NCBI GenBank assembly: GCA_037349315.1
Contig: JBAIAC010000018.1
Span: 10,478,001 to 10,542,000 of the forward strand
Source of the DNA: Chelydra serpentina
Taxonomy: Eukaryota; Chordata; Testudines; Chelydridae
Length of the DNA: 64,000 nt
Reading direction: 5' to 3'
Under the pieces are notes generated by a model, which ran no database searches, had not been told where the DNA came from, and saw only the letters and a list, made by a program, of their open reading frames with translations. Made by a program: the position numbers and the translations under genes. Positions 23,316 to 35,894 of the stretch are shown here, piece after piece (the first letter of the stretch is position 1; each line of letters begins with the position of its first letter).

Positions 23316-26300
23316 ACACACTTTCAACAACTGGATTTTGTTTGGCAATCCAAAAATGAAACCAACAAATAAAGAACATATAACCGAACTTTATTGATAT
23401 ATATATATATTAATATTAATTCCAAACATGAATTCTAATTAATTCAATCAAGAGGGCCTATGTTGGACTTCCAAATTCTTGAGGGCTCAGAATTTTTTAT
23501 GGTGGTCCTGATGTAGCTGCGGTTGTTTTCCTGCCTTTTTTTTTTTTTTTTGTAAAGTGCCTTTAGGCTTTTCATATATTGTAAACATTTGTGAAACATA
23601 AGATTGCTTGCAAAACCGTCCGTTCTCTACTTGCTTGCGATTGCAATGCCTGACAAATAGTTTTTGTTTTCTTTTGCAGTGTCTCTTCTTTCACAGGCCC
23701 CACCAGCAGTGTTCCAAAATTTCATAATGTTTTTCCTAATGTTTATTTATAGTTTATGGGAATCAATGCAAACCTTATGTTTTAGAAGGGCCATGTGACA
23801 GCGTTTTCTTCTTTTAACAAAACCACCAAATTTTCAATTTAAACACACTTCCATAGCTAATGATTTATTTAAACCTGTGTTATTCTCTATATTTTTAAAG
23901 CCCTGTCAAAAACTCAAGAAAGACAGGACCTCTGTCTAGTCATAGCGCTGGTGCAAGCAGTGAAATGTGAGTCCCTCATTCATGTAACACTGACCTGGGA
24001 AGATGACCAACCCTAGGGGTAGGAGATAATTTAATTTCCATGCATGTCAAGTTCTATTTTGCTTATTCAGAGAGACAGCAGAGAAGTGTCGAATTCTGCA
24101 AAATAAGGTGTTCTGGTTTGGTGATGCAGAATAACCTCCTCTACTGGGCTGAGCTTAAATCACCAAGTTTAATTCTCTTCAGACCCCGAGGTGGGCCTGA
24201 AACCAGATTGTGAAGTTTAAAAAAAAATTCTTGTAAACTATTCAGTTTCCAACATAATGGTTTTTATTTTGTTATATTTGATATTCATGAAAGAATCAGC
24301 CAAAGGAACTTTTGACGGTGGGGAGTGATGGTCACAGTTCAAACATTTGGATTTGCTAATTCATAGTTCTCAGTACAAAGGAAGTGGTTAAAAACATTAA
24401 TCTGGAGCTCTGATATTTTGTAACTGTAACTCAAGATGAGACTAAAACAAACAAGGTACATGAATTTCCTCATTTTCCCAAGGGCACAAATCATTTTATC
24501 ATGTGAGGCTTTAAAAAAGAAATCCTTTGGTTCTAGGGGTGGGCAAACCTTGTAGAATTCAAGGTGTTATGAACTTCTCCAAGTAATTTTTCGGCTCATG
24601 AAGTGAATATTTCCCCCTAGAATTAAAATCCTTCATTTCCCCCCCTCCTGTTCCCCACCTCTATCATTCAAATTTACGTTGTTGGGTTTGTCCTTGACTA
24701 ATGACTGAGTTGCTTTTTCTTTTTTCTAACTAAGAGGAAATCTGTTGAATGTTTTAGGAGTAGAAGCCTCCCCCCATAAAACCTATTCATGTATAGTTGG
24801 GTGTCCTGAGTACATTAAAATCTTTACAGATGCCTTTGCAAGTAATTAATTTTCCCATGGTAGTCACAGTATTACTTATACAAATGCGGGGCTCAACCCT
24901 GCAAGTTACTGAGCTCTTTGGCCATGGGGACTACTCATATGCGTAAGGCAAGGGGAGTACTCATATGCGTAAAGTTAAGTACATTTAAACACTTTGCTTA
25001 TTGGAGCCAGAATGCTCAACGCCTTGCAAGATCAAGACCACAGAGCATGTTGCTTTAACATTATGTACCGGCAAAGGCAAAATTGTAAAGCTTTTAATGG
25101 TGACATTTGTAGAGTACATCTATTGTGTCTGTTTCTTCATTCCTGTTTTTATTTTAGTCCCTCTCTGCTCCATTTTTCATTATAAGGTAGCTCCTCCACT
25201 GACTTCAATGGAGCTATGACAATTTACATCAGCTGAGGATTTGACTCCATACATTTTATATGAATATATTTCTTCCCTGTGCCTCCCTTGAACGTGTGTG
25301 CTAACTAATATGAACCAGCAAGTTTCAAATCCACGATTTCACAGTGGATCCAAAATTAGGCAAAAAAAAAAAAAAAGGTTGAGAATCCTTAAGCACACGC
25401 CATTTTGCTTCCATCTGCCTTACAGACGCCATTAAATTGAAAATCACAATTCCACTTGGAAATTTTGTCCTTACTATTATTATTAAGTAACTGACAGAAA
25501 AGTAGAAAGAATATTTATTGTTTTTTTTAATCTAGTCTATAGAAGGTTTCATTGTTTTGCCAGTAATGGACACCCTTCCTGAGACTCTGCAGCAGCAATG
25601 GTGAAACTAAAGAGGCAGTAAACGAGAATGTGCACAGAGAGAAAAGACAGTGGGAAGGAAAGGAAGCCTGTGTATATTCAGTGGTAGCGTTCTCTGATCC
25701 GCCCAAAGACGTTTTTAAACATTGAGGGAAGAAGAAAATCCTCTAATTAAAATAAATAAAAGAAATACAATTACCATGTAAAGTTTGCTCCATCAGAAAA
25801 CTGATTTTTTTTTAAATTAGTCAATTAAAAAAATTCAGATTGATAGTGTCCCTGGTTCTTTGGATCTGTTAGCAGTAGCTACAGTCTTGGGGTAAAAATT
25901 GAACTCAATGGCAAAGCTCTTGTTGACTTTAATGGTGCCATCCCTGCAGTGTATCATTTCACCTGCAACAGAGCTCAATATTATTAAAGGGAATTCACTG
26001 TTCAGGTAAGGAAATATATGCTGCAATACAGAGATGTTAAGATTCAAGGACGTTGTTGTTCATTAGAAGGGAATCTTACACCTATTAGTAACAGTGGTTT
26101 CAGAAGAACCCTAGCTCTTTATACGTAACTAGAATAGAGTATGTACATTATGTAGGCTATAAAATTGATCCTTCAGTGACATCTCATGCCAAATTCTGTT
26201 TTCAGTTACTCCAGTGCAAGGCCACTGAAGTTAGCAAGAATGCCCCAGAGAAGCTAAACAGAATTTGGTCCTATGTTTGCAAGGTATGCAGAAAGTCACT

Positions 26301-27360
26301 TCCAGCTGAGACAAGATTAGCAGTTCCTACTGGGTTGGTCAGAGGAAGTCATCTCCTGTTTGCCTCACACAGTAGAAATGCTGTATAAAATCCAGGAAGA
26401 TCCTGGTAAAAAGAAGGGCTGCAATAGCATACAGCATGCACAAATATTGAATCTAGCTACAGGTGTGTGTGTGGGGGGAGGAAGGGGATGCTCCACTAAT
26501 GACACTCAAAACCACATATAATTGAATATTTCATATTCTTCTGATATGAGGATCTATCTATCTATACATCCATCCCCATAGGTGGGTTAGGTGCTTGAAA
26601 TTACAAAAGACAGGTTCCTGCACCAAAGGTTTTACAATCGAAGGACCAAATTCTGCCACCCTTACTAACACTGAGTAGTGGTATTTCATGAAAGCAGTTC
26701 CATGGAATTCAGCGGCTACTTACATGAGTAATTAATATTCATTGTCAGTAATGATGGGAGAATCTAGACAGAGCGCCTAAGGGGTATCAAAGAAAAGCAG
26801 GGCAGAGTATTAGAAGAATGAGACTTGCAGTAAAAAATTCTTATGGTATGCTTTTATTATGCACACGTTTTGTGGGTTCCTTTTTTCTTTTATCAATAGA
26901 AGTTCATGATTGAGTGGGTGTTTTAGGTTTCTTCTTTGTTGTTACTGAATTTATGGTTTGTGGGAATGTAAGATCCCGAGTCAGCAAGGTGCTTCAAGGT
27001 CAATGGGACTGCATACACACTTTGGTGAACTGGGGCTTCAGGCACTAGGACTAGGCTAGTGGAGTAGAGGCCAGCTTTGTGAGCCTTTCTGAAAGAAATG
27101 AGTCTTTGCTAGGGTTTGAAGGAGAAGATTGAGGTTGCATAATCATAACAGAAGCTGAACTGGAAATATTTTTGTAAAATAATCATTGAAGGAAATAGGA
27201 AAATAGGATTTCAATGGGTTTTGGATTGAGCACCAAATCCATTAGTCATTCCATGCATGGAACTCCCATAAAAATCCACGGTAATTTTGCTAGCGAGGAA
27301 CTGTTGGATTGGATCCTTTAAGATAGGTCCATAGGTACCAAACAAACTCTTTGTACTATT
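23316..27360. other. Sparse AT-rich region
   Basis: Holds an (AT)n run at 23397-23410, a T-rich run near 23537-23552, a duplicated 'tactcatatgcgtaa' block (24932-24975), a CATTGA-family half-palindrome at 25185-25235, poly(A) at 25362-25376, a GT/G-rich run near 26464-26480 and (CTAT)n near 26553. No gene is seen. Confidence 0.45.
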
Positions 27361-27680
27361 TTTCTTTTAAAATAGAACAAGCAAGCTCCCCAGTCAAATA
27401 TTTCCAAGGCGATTGAGCGCCTTTTGTAATTGTTTCCTGTGTGCTGTGTTTAGCTATATGGGGTTTCTTGTGAATGAAGGAAATTTAAATTGATTTGATT
27501 GCCTGGAATACAATATATATCAATAGGCTGGCCATAAGTGATTTTATTAGTGTTATATGACTTTCACCAGTCTACATAAATTCATAAATGGCAAAAGCAC
27601 ATGCAAGACAATATCAGAGCTTCCATATCATACAAGTGTTGACCTTTCCCCTACTTCCCCTACATTTGCTGTTTGTGGTA
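27360..27680. other. Unique-looking block, possible conserved non-coding element
   Basis: Free of repeat signatures, with mixed composition ('aaggcgattgagcgcctttt', 'gctggccataagtgatttta'). Without alignment this is only a candidate. Confidence 0.2.
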
Positions 27681-28292
27681 AGTGTAATGATATTATAAGG
27701 GGTTTATGACTGACCTTGATGTTTTGCTTAATAGTTTGAAACAAGCACTGGGGGGCAAGTAGGTGAACGTAAGTAATTGGGTTATAAGGCTTGCTATGTT
27801 AAGGATTTGTTGTATTAGTATGAGGCCTATCAGAATTTATGCTAAAGGCTGGGTTTTAGCTAACCTAGTACAGTCCAGAAGGTCATAATTTTCAAATTTC
27901 ATTCAGAGAAGGTAAACAAGAGACCATAAAAGGGACAATACACGGCAAAATTCTGTAATAGGGGAGTTTGGAGGTGGGGAGTTGCCGTTGGGTTGCTAGG
28001 CAATAGGCAAGTAGTTAGACTACACTGACGTGCATAGGAAAGGATTGACACAAATGTTAATTATGGACACACAGAATGCCACAGATGCAATAGGGGCAGG
28101 CATTATGATTGGGGTACTAGAACAAATATGGATATACATCCATGACATCTGCATAATGTGGGGTATATACCATGCCTAGTTCCCCTTTCTTGCTTTCTCT
28201 CCAGCTCTGAACTGGTGTCAACTGGATCTGGGGCCTTCTGAGTTTCTCTACGTACTATTATTTCACCCCTGTATTTTCGTCTTCTATTAGAG
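27680..28292. repeat. Old LTR/retroelement-like sequence flanking the hAT insertion
   Basis: The sequence continues smoothly at 29986-30210 if the hAT element and one target copy are removed, so both parts predate the insertion. A 'gaccataaaagggacaatac' block and the general look suggest an old LTR-type repeat, but I cannot name it. Confidence 0.3.
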
Positions 28293-29985
28293 CAGGCCTG
28301 CACAACATGGGGACCGCATGGGCTCACTGTGCGGCCTGTGGGGGAGTGAGCAGGCAAGCGGCGGGGTGGGGCAAGCCAACGTGGTGAAGAGGCCAGTGGC
28401 AGGCTGGGGAGTGAGGGTGTGCCAGCGGCAGGGGGCGGGGGCAGTGGCAGAACGTAAGAGGCCAGCAGCAGGCAGGCAGGTGAGCTGAGGAGGCGAGCGG
28501 GCGGCGGGGGGTGAGTAGGTGAGCTGAGCGGGGGGGGGCAGGTGAGTCGACGGCGGGGGGGGGCGGGCTGAGGAGGTGAGTGGGTGGCAGGGGGTGAGTA
28601 GGCAAGCCAGGGGGGTGGAGGGATGACGAGCTGCGCAGGTGAGCTGAGGAGGCGAGCGGGCAGCGGGGGGTGAGTAGGCGAGCTGAGCGGGTGAGCATTG
28701 GCGGGGGGCAGGTGAGCCGTCGGCGGGGGGGCGGGGGGGCGGGCTGAGGAGGTGAGTGGGTGGCAGGGGGTGAGTAGGCAAGCCAGGGGGGTGGAGGGAT
28801 GACGAGCTGCGCAGGTGAGCTGAGGAGGCGAGTGGGCAGCGGGGGGTGAGTAGGCGAGCTGAGCGGGTGAGCATTGGCAGGGGGGCAGGTGAGCCGATGG
28901 CGGGGGGGAGAGGGGGGCTGAGGAGGCGAGTGGGTGGCAGGGGGTGAGTAGGCAAGCCAGGGGGGTGGAGGGATGATGAGCTGCGCAGGTGAGCTGAGGA
29001 GGCGAGTGGGCGGCGGGGGGTGAGTACGCGAGCTGAGCTGGTGAGTATTGGCAGGGGTGCAGGTGAGCCGATGGTGGGGGGGAGGGGGGGTTGAGGAGGC
29101 GAGTGGGTGACAGGGGGTGAGTAGGCAAGCCAGGGGAGTGGAGGGATGATGAGCTGAGCGGGCAGTGGCGGCGAGGCTTTATACTGGGGTGGGGGTGAGG
29201 AGGCGAGTGGTGAGTCGGTGGCTGGATAGGAGCAAATCTCCCAGATTCAAAATCTGGGACTGTGTCCGTTGGTCCTTTTTGCTGCTTGTCTCTGGGCTGG
29301 GGGTTGTCCCAATGCTGCAAAGAGGGTGTTCCCAAAGGAAGGTGCTTGCTTCTAACCCCTGAGGCCATCAGTATGTCTGCTCTTTTCTAGTCAGCCCTTG
29401 ACACTTGTCTGGCTCCCATCCCCTCTCCAAGGGTTGCAGCTGTCTGGAGGTGCCTGCCTTCCACGCCTTCCTCATTCACACCTCAGTCATTCAACAGGGC
29501 AATTGAATACAAAGTGTGGGGAAGATCTTATTCTACTTCTAGCAAAAAGACATTTTTCTTTTACCTTAATTATACTACCTTAGGGGCTCGCTATAACATA
29601 TTACCAAGGTTCAATACAAAGTCATATAAAAGTTATACAAAAATGCATAATGTAGAGATTTATCTACAACTGCATTGATTGACTGCTGTGTGCAGTAATA
29701 TAGTGACCCCTAGGGGGGTGAAGAGGAATGTGATGGTGGGGCCGAGTGGGGAGGGGGCGGGTCCTATTTTACTGCTGTGATCTGGTCACCCTATGCACGC
29801 TGTTTATTTCCCCCTCTACAGGCTTCCACACCCCAGCGCTGGGGAAGGAGGGGTTGTTTCCATGGGGCGGGCGGCGCTGGGCGGGAGGGTGTTTCGGTGG
29901 GGCCGGGGGGTTTCAGCCCTCAGCTGTTTTCTTTGGAGTAATATGGCCCTCACCGCTTTACGAGTTGTGCAGGCCTGTATTAGAG
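28285..29985. mobile_element. 1.7-kb hAT-type DNA transposon, non-autonomous
   Basis: Perfect 14-bp terminal inverted repeats CAGGCCTGCACAAC (28293-28306) and GTTGTGCAGGCCTG (29964-29977) are flanked by a perfect 8-bp duplication TATTAGAG (28285-28292 and 29978-29985), the pattern of hAT transposons. The 1,685-bp body encodes no transposase. It holds a G-rich tandem array (about 28430-29215), a segment at about 29217-29690 of different composition that may be a further insertion, and GC-rich DNA to the right end. The long proline-rich minus-strand frame across the array is an artefact. Confidence 0.85.
28430..29215 (+). repeat. G-rich minisatellite, period about 174 bp
   Basis: The block beginning 'gaggaggtgagtgggtggca' recurs at 28570, 28746, 28920 and 29093, spacings of 176, 174 and 173 bp. 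Each unit has several shorter internal repeats of the type 'ggggtgagtaggcgagctga'. The + strand is strongly G over C. The array lies entirely inside the hAT element. Confidence 0.85.
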
Positions 29986-29989
29986 TGTA

Positions 29990-32900
29990 AGTATGAAATG
30001 TGTTTATTAGCCAGGCCCTATTTGGTGCATAGGTTTCTTATTTGGTTATATTTATGCTGTTTAATGATTATAGGTAGTACATCTTTATTGTTGAATCTAT
30101 ACTGCTCTATCACCAATCACTTCAATCTCAGAGAGAAGGAGAAGAGTTTAAGGGAAACTTGTGTATAGCTCATTTGGGGAAAGAATCTGTGATTGATTTT
30201 TCATAATAAACATAAGTGTGGCAAATAACTTGTTATTTGTAAGGGCTACTAGAGAAATTTTCAGTTTAATAATCAGATGATATAAAAGGAAGTACAATCT
30301 TAAAGATGACATCTTGGTTTTCCGTGTCTACTAAGGACTGGGTAAGCAAGAGTTTCACCATTTCATGAACTTCGTTGTTGAATTAAACTGTTCCTTGTGT
30401 TATGTTCAAATAATGCTGTTTCCCTATGGTCTTGCGAGTTCTTTTTCTGATTGTGCAAGAATGTTTTTATTTTTGGAAGAAAATGCTGTGGTGTTAGTTT
30501 TCTATTACAATTTCTTTGGGGAAGCTGTGGCCAGCAGCAAGGGAGTTGGGTCTCCACTTTAATCCCCCTAATGAGAATAAATTATTGAGGCAGAGTTGCT
30601 CCCTGGGAATCAAGCATTACTCCTGGAAGGAGAGTTCTCCCTGTGTACAGTGCTGGAACAGAAGAGATCACAGACAGATGTATATGTGTAAATACAACAG
30701 GTTCAACAGAGGGGCAACAACTGTGTGAATTGGTTTTTGATTTGGCCAGATTCTGAGTAATGGTTGGACCTATTAGAGAAATTTGACATAATACTAAAGG
30801 CCTAAGTTAATACAGTAGGTTGCCTTTTTCAGTTGGCTATAACTTTCACAAACTGCCACGCCTTTTGAGCTGAAAATATTTAGGTGTGGTCTGTGCCTCA
30901 GGGTGAATTTTTTTGAAAGTTTGAGCAAAAATGGGTCAGCGTCAGCCATTATCTAAAAAAGAGGGGGAAATCTTTGCTATTATAAATATATATACAATAC
31001 TTGCATGGCCTTTGTGTTCTAGTGCCTCAGCTGTTTGCGGAAGAAGCCTGAAATTTAGACTAGGTATGTGCAAAGAAAATTTTTCCAGTCCTTCTGAGTT
31101 ATTGTTGAGCACAAAAACCTCTTTCAATGCTGAAACAATATTTATTTGGTTTTCTTTATTTTTTTCCTCACTCTATAACAGTTCAAAGATGTCTAGTTGG
31201 GATTTTCCTGAAGCTTTCCTAAATAATTCAACTGAGATGAAGCAGGGACAGTTTTAGACTCTAAGGAGAATTTTCACAAACTTCTAAGCATGTGAAAACA
31301 GGAGTTTAATATTAAAGTCATGTCATAACCTCTTGTATAGTTTTTGTTATCATTTTGAGGAGCACTATTTTCAGTTGTTTGTGGGTGTTAAACAATGGTT
31401 TTGTTCTCTCCTCTTACAAGAGTGACTTCCCTCAGCATTGTTAAAATGAACAGTGCCCTAGGTTGCCATTAGCATGCAAACCAGTGACTGTGGTTATTCA
31501 GTCCTTTACCTTTAGTAGGGCAAGCAAGGTGTCATAAACTAGTAAAATTCATGATAAGCTTAGTGTAGTGGCTAGCTGATGCACCAAAAAAAGCCTCTCT
31601 AACAAACTAGTTTCTCCAAGACTTTATTTTCCTCTTAATTGTCAGGTTTCATCGGTTGTAAGGCAAGAAAGAAAAGGGTTTTGTATAAGCATGGAATCAA
31701 ACAGAAATGTCACAGCATGTTCTACAGCCTGGCAACGTTCTAGGAACTGGATATGAAGTTTTAACTCCTCAGAGACCCATCTTCCCCCCATCAACACCAT
31801 TCTAAGCAGCTGTTTTGATGGTTTCTTGCGTGCCATATGAGTGTAGGAGCGGGTAAGGCATGAGGAGGGAGAGTGAATTTTATTTCCTACAGAAAGTACT
31901 GCATTCCAATATTTTGTTATAATTTTTTCCCCATTTTTTTCCCATTCTGGTTTAGCGAAGAGCCCGTGTGATTCAAAGCAGGGCTGTTGTATATCATGGA
32001 GGCATATTTTAAGGCTTATTTAATTAGGTTTGTGACAAATGCAAAGAACAAACCAAAACAACTACACACACAGAAATAACGACACACGTGTCTTGATTCA
32101 TCCTCACACAAAGCTGTTTTGCCCGAGACAGGAGTTTCCCCGGAGGGTGGGTGGGCAGTGTTTTAAGCTGAGTCAGAGCTTCAATGGAAAAAACAAAGCA
32201 AAATACCTGAATGAGTGCATCCCTTGGCAATGCCCCTCTCTGTTGATGTTCGAGGCTGGCCTTACTGGCTCTGAGCCCCTGGAAGAGTGGGGTTTGCAGG
32301 CACCTTTTGTAGATGGACCTTCTGTCCACGGGGCCACTGTGTTCTGGGAGTTACTTCAAGCATTAGCAAGGATATCAGGCTGAGTACATTCAGTCATGCA
32401 TACTTCATTTAAAGAGATCAAAATGGCCACTTTGTTGATAATAGTGTTAGGTTTCAGTTCTGAACATAAAACTGGCTGCTTTAAGGTTTTTTTTTTTTAA
32501 ATCTTACAGACCTCTATGAAAGGAGACCTCATCATCTCAAAATCTGTGAGTAGTATGCAGTCTTCTTCCATGGGATCAGATCCAACATTACATTACTTCT
32601 AAACTGAAATGTGGGAGGGTTTGATGGTGTACCACCTTCTTTTATTTCCTGGGGGCACCATTTCTTAAGGCGACTGGCAGCTTTAAAAAAAAACATCAGG
32701 CCTTTTATTAAAACACGGCTGGAGATCTACAACTACAGTAACTGCACCCATGTGCAATACAATCACACACACACATACAGAAGTGATCATACAGGGAGCA
32801 CTAGCTTGTCATCCTGGGAACTTATGGGTAGACTGTGATCAGGAGCATGATGTGCCTTTTTCAAATCTCTAGCTACACCTGAGCTGGAGAGCACACAAGG

Positions 32901-33790
32901 CCATAATCCAACCATGCTCGCTAATGCCTACAGGATAGAACTGAGAGTCAGTGTATAAGAGTGGAGGGAGTCCTATAGACTCTCCTGTATAATCATTAAA
33001 CAGGCATAATAAGTATGATTTTGTTAGACTGTTCAGAGCACTGAACATATGTGTAGCAGAATAATCATCTGTTGTAGCAGTGAAATAGAATCTTAAGATA
33101 GCCCCTTGCAATTTATTTTGCTTTTTGTCTTTCAGTATCGGTTCTGATGTTTTTTAGGCAGGTTTGATATTAAGTCCCATTATACAGCATTTTTTCCCAA
33201 GAGGCAGCTTTTTCATGAACATTTGAGTCACCTCTTCTTTTTTCTTTTAAAATGTGTTCAAATCATAAAATCCTTGGATGTTTTAATCCAAAACCTTACA
33301 CTTTTTACTATTGTCCAAGGACTGCAAGCTAATACTAGGTAGTTACTTTATTAGCCTTTGGATAGTCCTTAGGGAAGAAGTAACTGCTGTGTTTCATATC
33401 AAGGTTAGATGAATGTTGAAATTATCCACTTGATAGCTCTGATTGTTTAAATTTGAGAAGAATAAAATGGATGTTTCTATAAACTCAGAAGAATGTTGGT
33501 AAACACCTTGGGCTAAATTCTGCTCTCATTTACACCAGTGTAAATCCAGAATAACTATTGTAGTCAGGACAGTCAAATGGGACGGCAGAAAAGTCAGTAC
33601 AAATAGCAGTCTTGATAACAGCCTTCCTGAATTCATGTGCTCCATACTTTACCTTGTTACCTTCTTGCAACACCCTTCACAATGCTTTATTATGTTCACT
33701 CTTTCAAAAGGCTCAGGGGCAGAAGCATGGACACAGATTCAGTGCTGGTGCCAGCACAGGAGCTGAGGGGAAGTGGCTTATGCCGCCTCT
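29990..33790. other. AT-rich region with no assignable gene
   Basis: About 30733-30960 looks like an old repeat ('ggctataactttcacaaact', 'tttgagctgaaaat'); a partly similar block occurs near 53805-54050. A T-run at 32487-32499 and a CA-repeat at about 32764-32776 are simple sequence. 33511-33585 is a CATTGA-family fragment. Nothing coding is supported. Confidence 0.4.
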
Positions 33791-34186
33791 ATTAAGCAGG
33801 GCCGATGCAAGGAAGGGTCGCACCCTAGGCGAAACTTCCTTGAACCAGCCCTGCGCGCGCTCCCCGCCCCGCCCCGGCCCAGCTAACGCTGACCACGGCA
33901 GCTCCCCTGCCCGTGGTGGCTGGCTCCCCCTCCCCACAGCGGCTAACCCCCTCGCCCGCGGGCTGTGGCGGCCCCCCCCCGCCCGCGGCAGCTCGCCATC
34001 CCCCTGGGGCAGCACATCACCTCCACCAGTGCTAGCAGCTCCTCTGAAGCTGCATTCTCGACGGCGTTTCAGTGGCCGCTTTTATTGCCGTAGAGTCGCC
34101 GCCGTCGAAATGCCGCCCCCCCAAATCCTGGTGCCCTAGGCGACCTCCTAGGGTCGCCTAGTGGAAGTGCCGGCCCTGCTATTCAG
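33789..34186. mobile_element. GC-rich hAT-type non-autonomous element
   Basis: The element (33797-34178, 382 bp) starts CAGGGCCGATGCAAGG and ends GTGCCGGCCCTG. It is flanked by CTATTAAG (33789-33796) and CTATTCAG (34179-34186), a 7/8 match expected for an aged 8-bp duplication. 'caccctaggcgaaacttcct' near the left and 'ccctaggcgacctcctaggg' near the right are typical of an abundant turtle hAT family. Open frames in both directions reflect GC content only. Confidence 0.8.
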
Positions 34187-34525
34187 GGTTTGCTGAAGAC
34201 CGGGGCAGCCTTAAGAACCTCTACAGAATCTTTTCATACGAAATAGACTGACTGTAGCCTGAATTCATCACAGCTTCTTTTGTGTTTACAGAAATGTTTC
34301 TTTCCTGGGTGGTGGCACTGACATTTTATACAAACTTTTGACTAGAGTAGAGCATGCACTGTTCCCTCTAACTTGATGAATTTCTCTGTGAATTAGATTG
34401 TGCATAGATAAAAATCCTGATCGTTCTACATGTTAAAATCAGGAAGAGTATTTAAAACATCTGATACCTTTAGAAGAAAGCTATAGTGTATTGGAGTGTT
34501 GCTGTCATTTTATCACTGCATAGGT

Positions 34526-34765
34526 TTCATAGAAGATTAGGGTTGGAAGAGACCTCAGAAGGTCCTCTAGTCCAACCCTAACTAAATCATCCTAGCCAGG
34601 GCTTTGTCAAGCCGGGCCATAAAACCTCTAAGGATGGAGATTCCACCACCTCCCTCGGTAACCCATTCCAGTGCTTCACCACCCTCCTAGTGAAATAGTG
34701 TTTCCTAACATCGAATTTAGACCTCCCCGACTGCAACTTGAGACCGGAGAAGAAAGTGCATATTA
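34526..34765 (-). pseudogene. CR1 LINE 3' end with ORF2 C-terminus
   Basis: Minus-strand translation of 34769-34587 gives [40 protein letters not shown] and a short end, the C-terminal region of the CR1 reverse-transcriptase protein. The untranslated tail runs to 'catagaagattagggttgga' at about 34528. It is a 5'-truncated, dead copy. Confidence 0.8.
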
Positions 34766-34769
34766 CCAC

Positions 34770-35510
34770 TTTTGCTTTGTTAGTTTGTGTGTTAAGTCTG
34801 CCTTCCTTAAAATAGTCATTTATCTAAATGCTTGAATAGATATGCATTTTTATTGGAGGAAATGCTTGTGTATATGGCCAGCTGACCTGTAGAGTAAGGA
34901 GAAAAGTTACCTGCACATGTCCTGTATGGACATGAGTCGTCCCCTCCCACCCACCATGCCCCCTTCTGACTAAATGGGACACAGATTAAAGGACATTTCT
35001 GGATCTTTCCTTGGTGAACTGTCTCCAGATCTAGTAGCGGCTAGTGCTACTGTCTCATTTCTGTTTGGCAATAGTTGAAGGACTGAAGCTTAACTTAGCA
35101 AAGAAGGAATTAACCCCATTTAGTTGAATACATACATTTATATTTCCTTCCTACCCACCCAATGCTCATGTTGGGCTGGGATTGAAGAGTTAACTGTTTT
35201 GGTGGAGTTCAACACTTCTTGGAGTAAAAGATAGCCAAACTGACTCCTACAAGAGAACCTACCTTAAAAGAACTTAATTTGAAATATGAGCATATAGTAG
35301 AGATTTTTAGGCTGATTACAAAAAGAAATGAACAAGGAGCTATAAAGTGGCAATGCAAAGCTGCTGAGATTTGGTCAACTTCAATAAGAGTGCTGGACAT
35401 TTGAGGTAGTACTAGATGAGGATTGGGGGGGAGAGAGAGGAGATCTTTTTTTCCCCAAGATAGGTAAACTATACACCTACTCTATCATTCTAATGGGAGT
35501 TGTTCCTGAC
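34770..35510. other. Unassigned sequence
   Basis: No repeat or gene recognised in about 0.7 kb; mixed AT-rich DNA. Confidence 0.35.
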
Positions 35511-35597
35511 TAAGCCCTGGTCTACACTAGGGGGCGGATCAACCTAAGATACACAACTTCAGCTACACGATTAGTGTAGCTGAAGTCGGCGTATCTC

Positions 35598-35894
35598 AGG
35601 GTAGGTCTATACTTACGCGTCCGGTCGGAGGCGCGCGATCGATGTTCTGGGTTCGATTTATCGCGTCTTGTCAAGACGCGATAAATCGAACCAGGAAGTG
35701 CTCCGTCGTCGACGCTGGTACTCCAGCTCGACGAACGGAGTAGGCGGAGTCGACGGGGGAGCCTGCGCGCCGTGTGTGGATCCCGGGTAAGTGCTTTTTC
35801 ATTCGAACTAAGGTACTTCGACTTCAGCTACGTTATTCACGTAGCTGAAGTTGCGTACCTTAGTTCGATGGGGGGGGTAGTGTAGACCTAGCCT
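35598..35894. mobile_element. Inner palindrome-rich DNA element, copy 1
   Basis: From 'agggtaggtctatact' to 'tagtgtagacctagcct'. It has a central palindrome 'ttatcgcgtcttgtcaagac' onward (about 35655-35685) and a 3' palindrome of about 65 bp ('ttcgaactaaggtacttc' ... 'cgtaccttagttcga', 35804-35868), the same plan as 22001-22295. Confidence 0.7.

Noticed and set aside
23397..23410. Short AT, CA, GT and CTAT repeats at several sites as possible CRISPR-like or regulatory arrays
   Set aside because: They are ordinary microsatellites with no spacer structure.
28430..29215. Immunoglobulin switch-region-like repeats
   Set aside because: Words such as gagct and ggggt are present, but the array is confined within a hAT transposon and no immunoglobulin exon lies nearby. 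Only the physical property (G skew) is worth following.
28103..29368. Longest closed open frame in the window (421 codons, minus strand, proline-rich)
   Set aside because: It is the translation of the complement of the G-rich 174-bp array plus flanks. Composition and periodicity explain the absence of stops, there are no domains, and it crosses the hAT boundary at 28293.
33612..34139. 175-codon open frame on + strand
   Set aside because: It runs from unique DNA into the GC-rich hAT element at 33797; coding potential is compositional.
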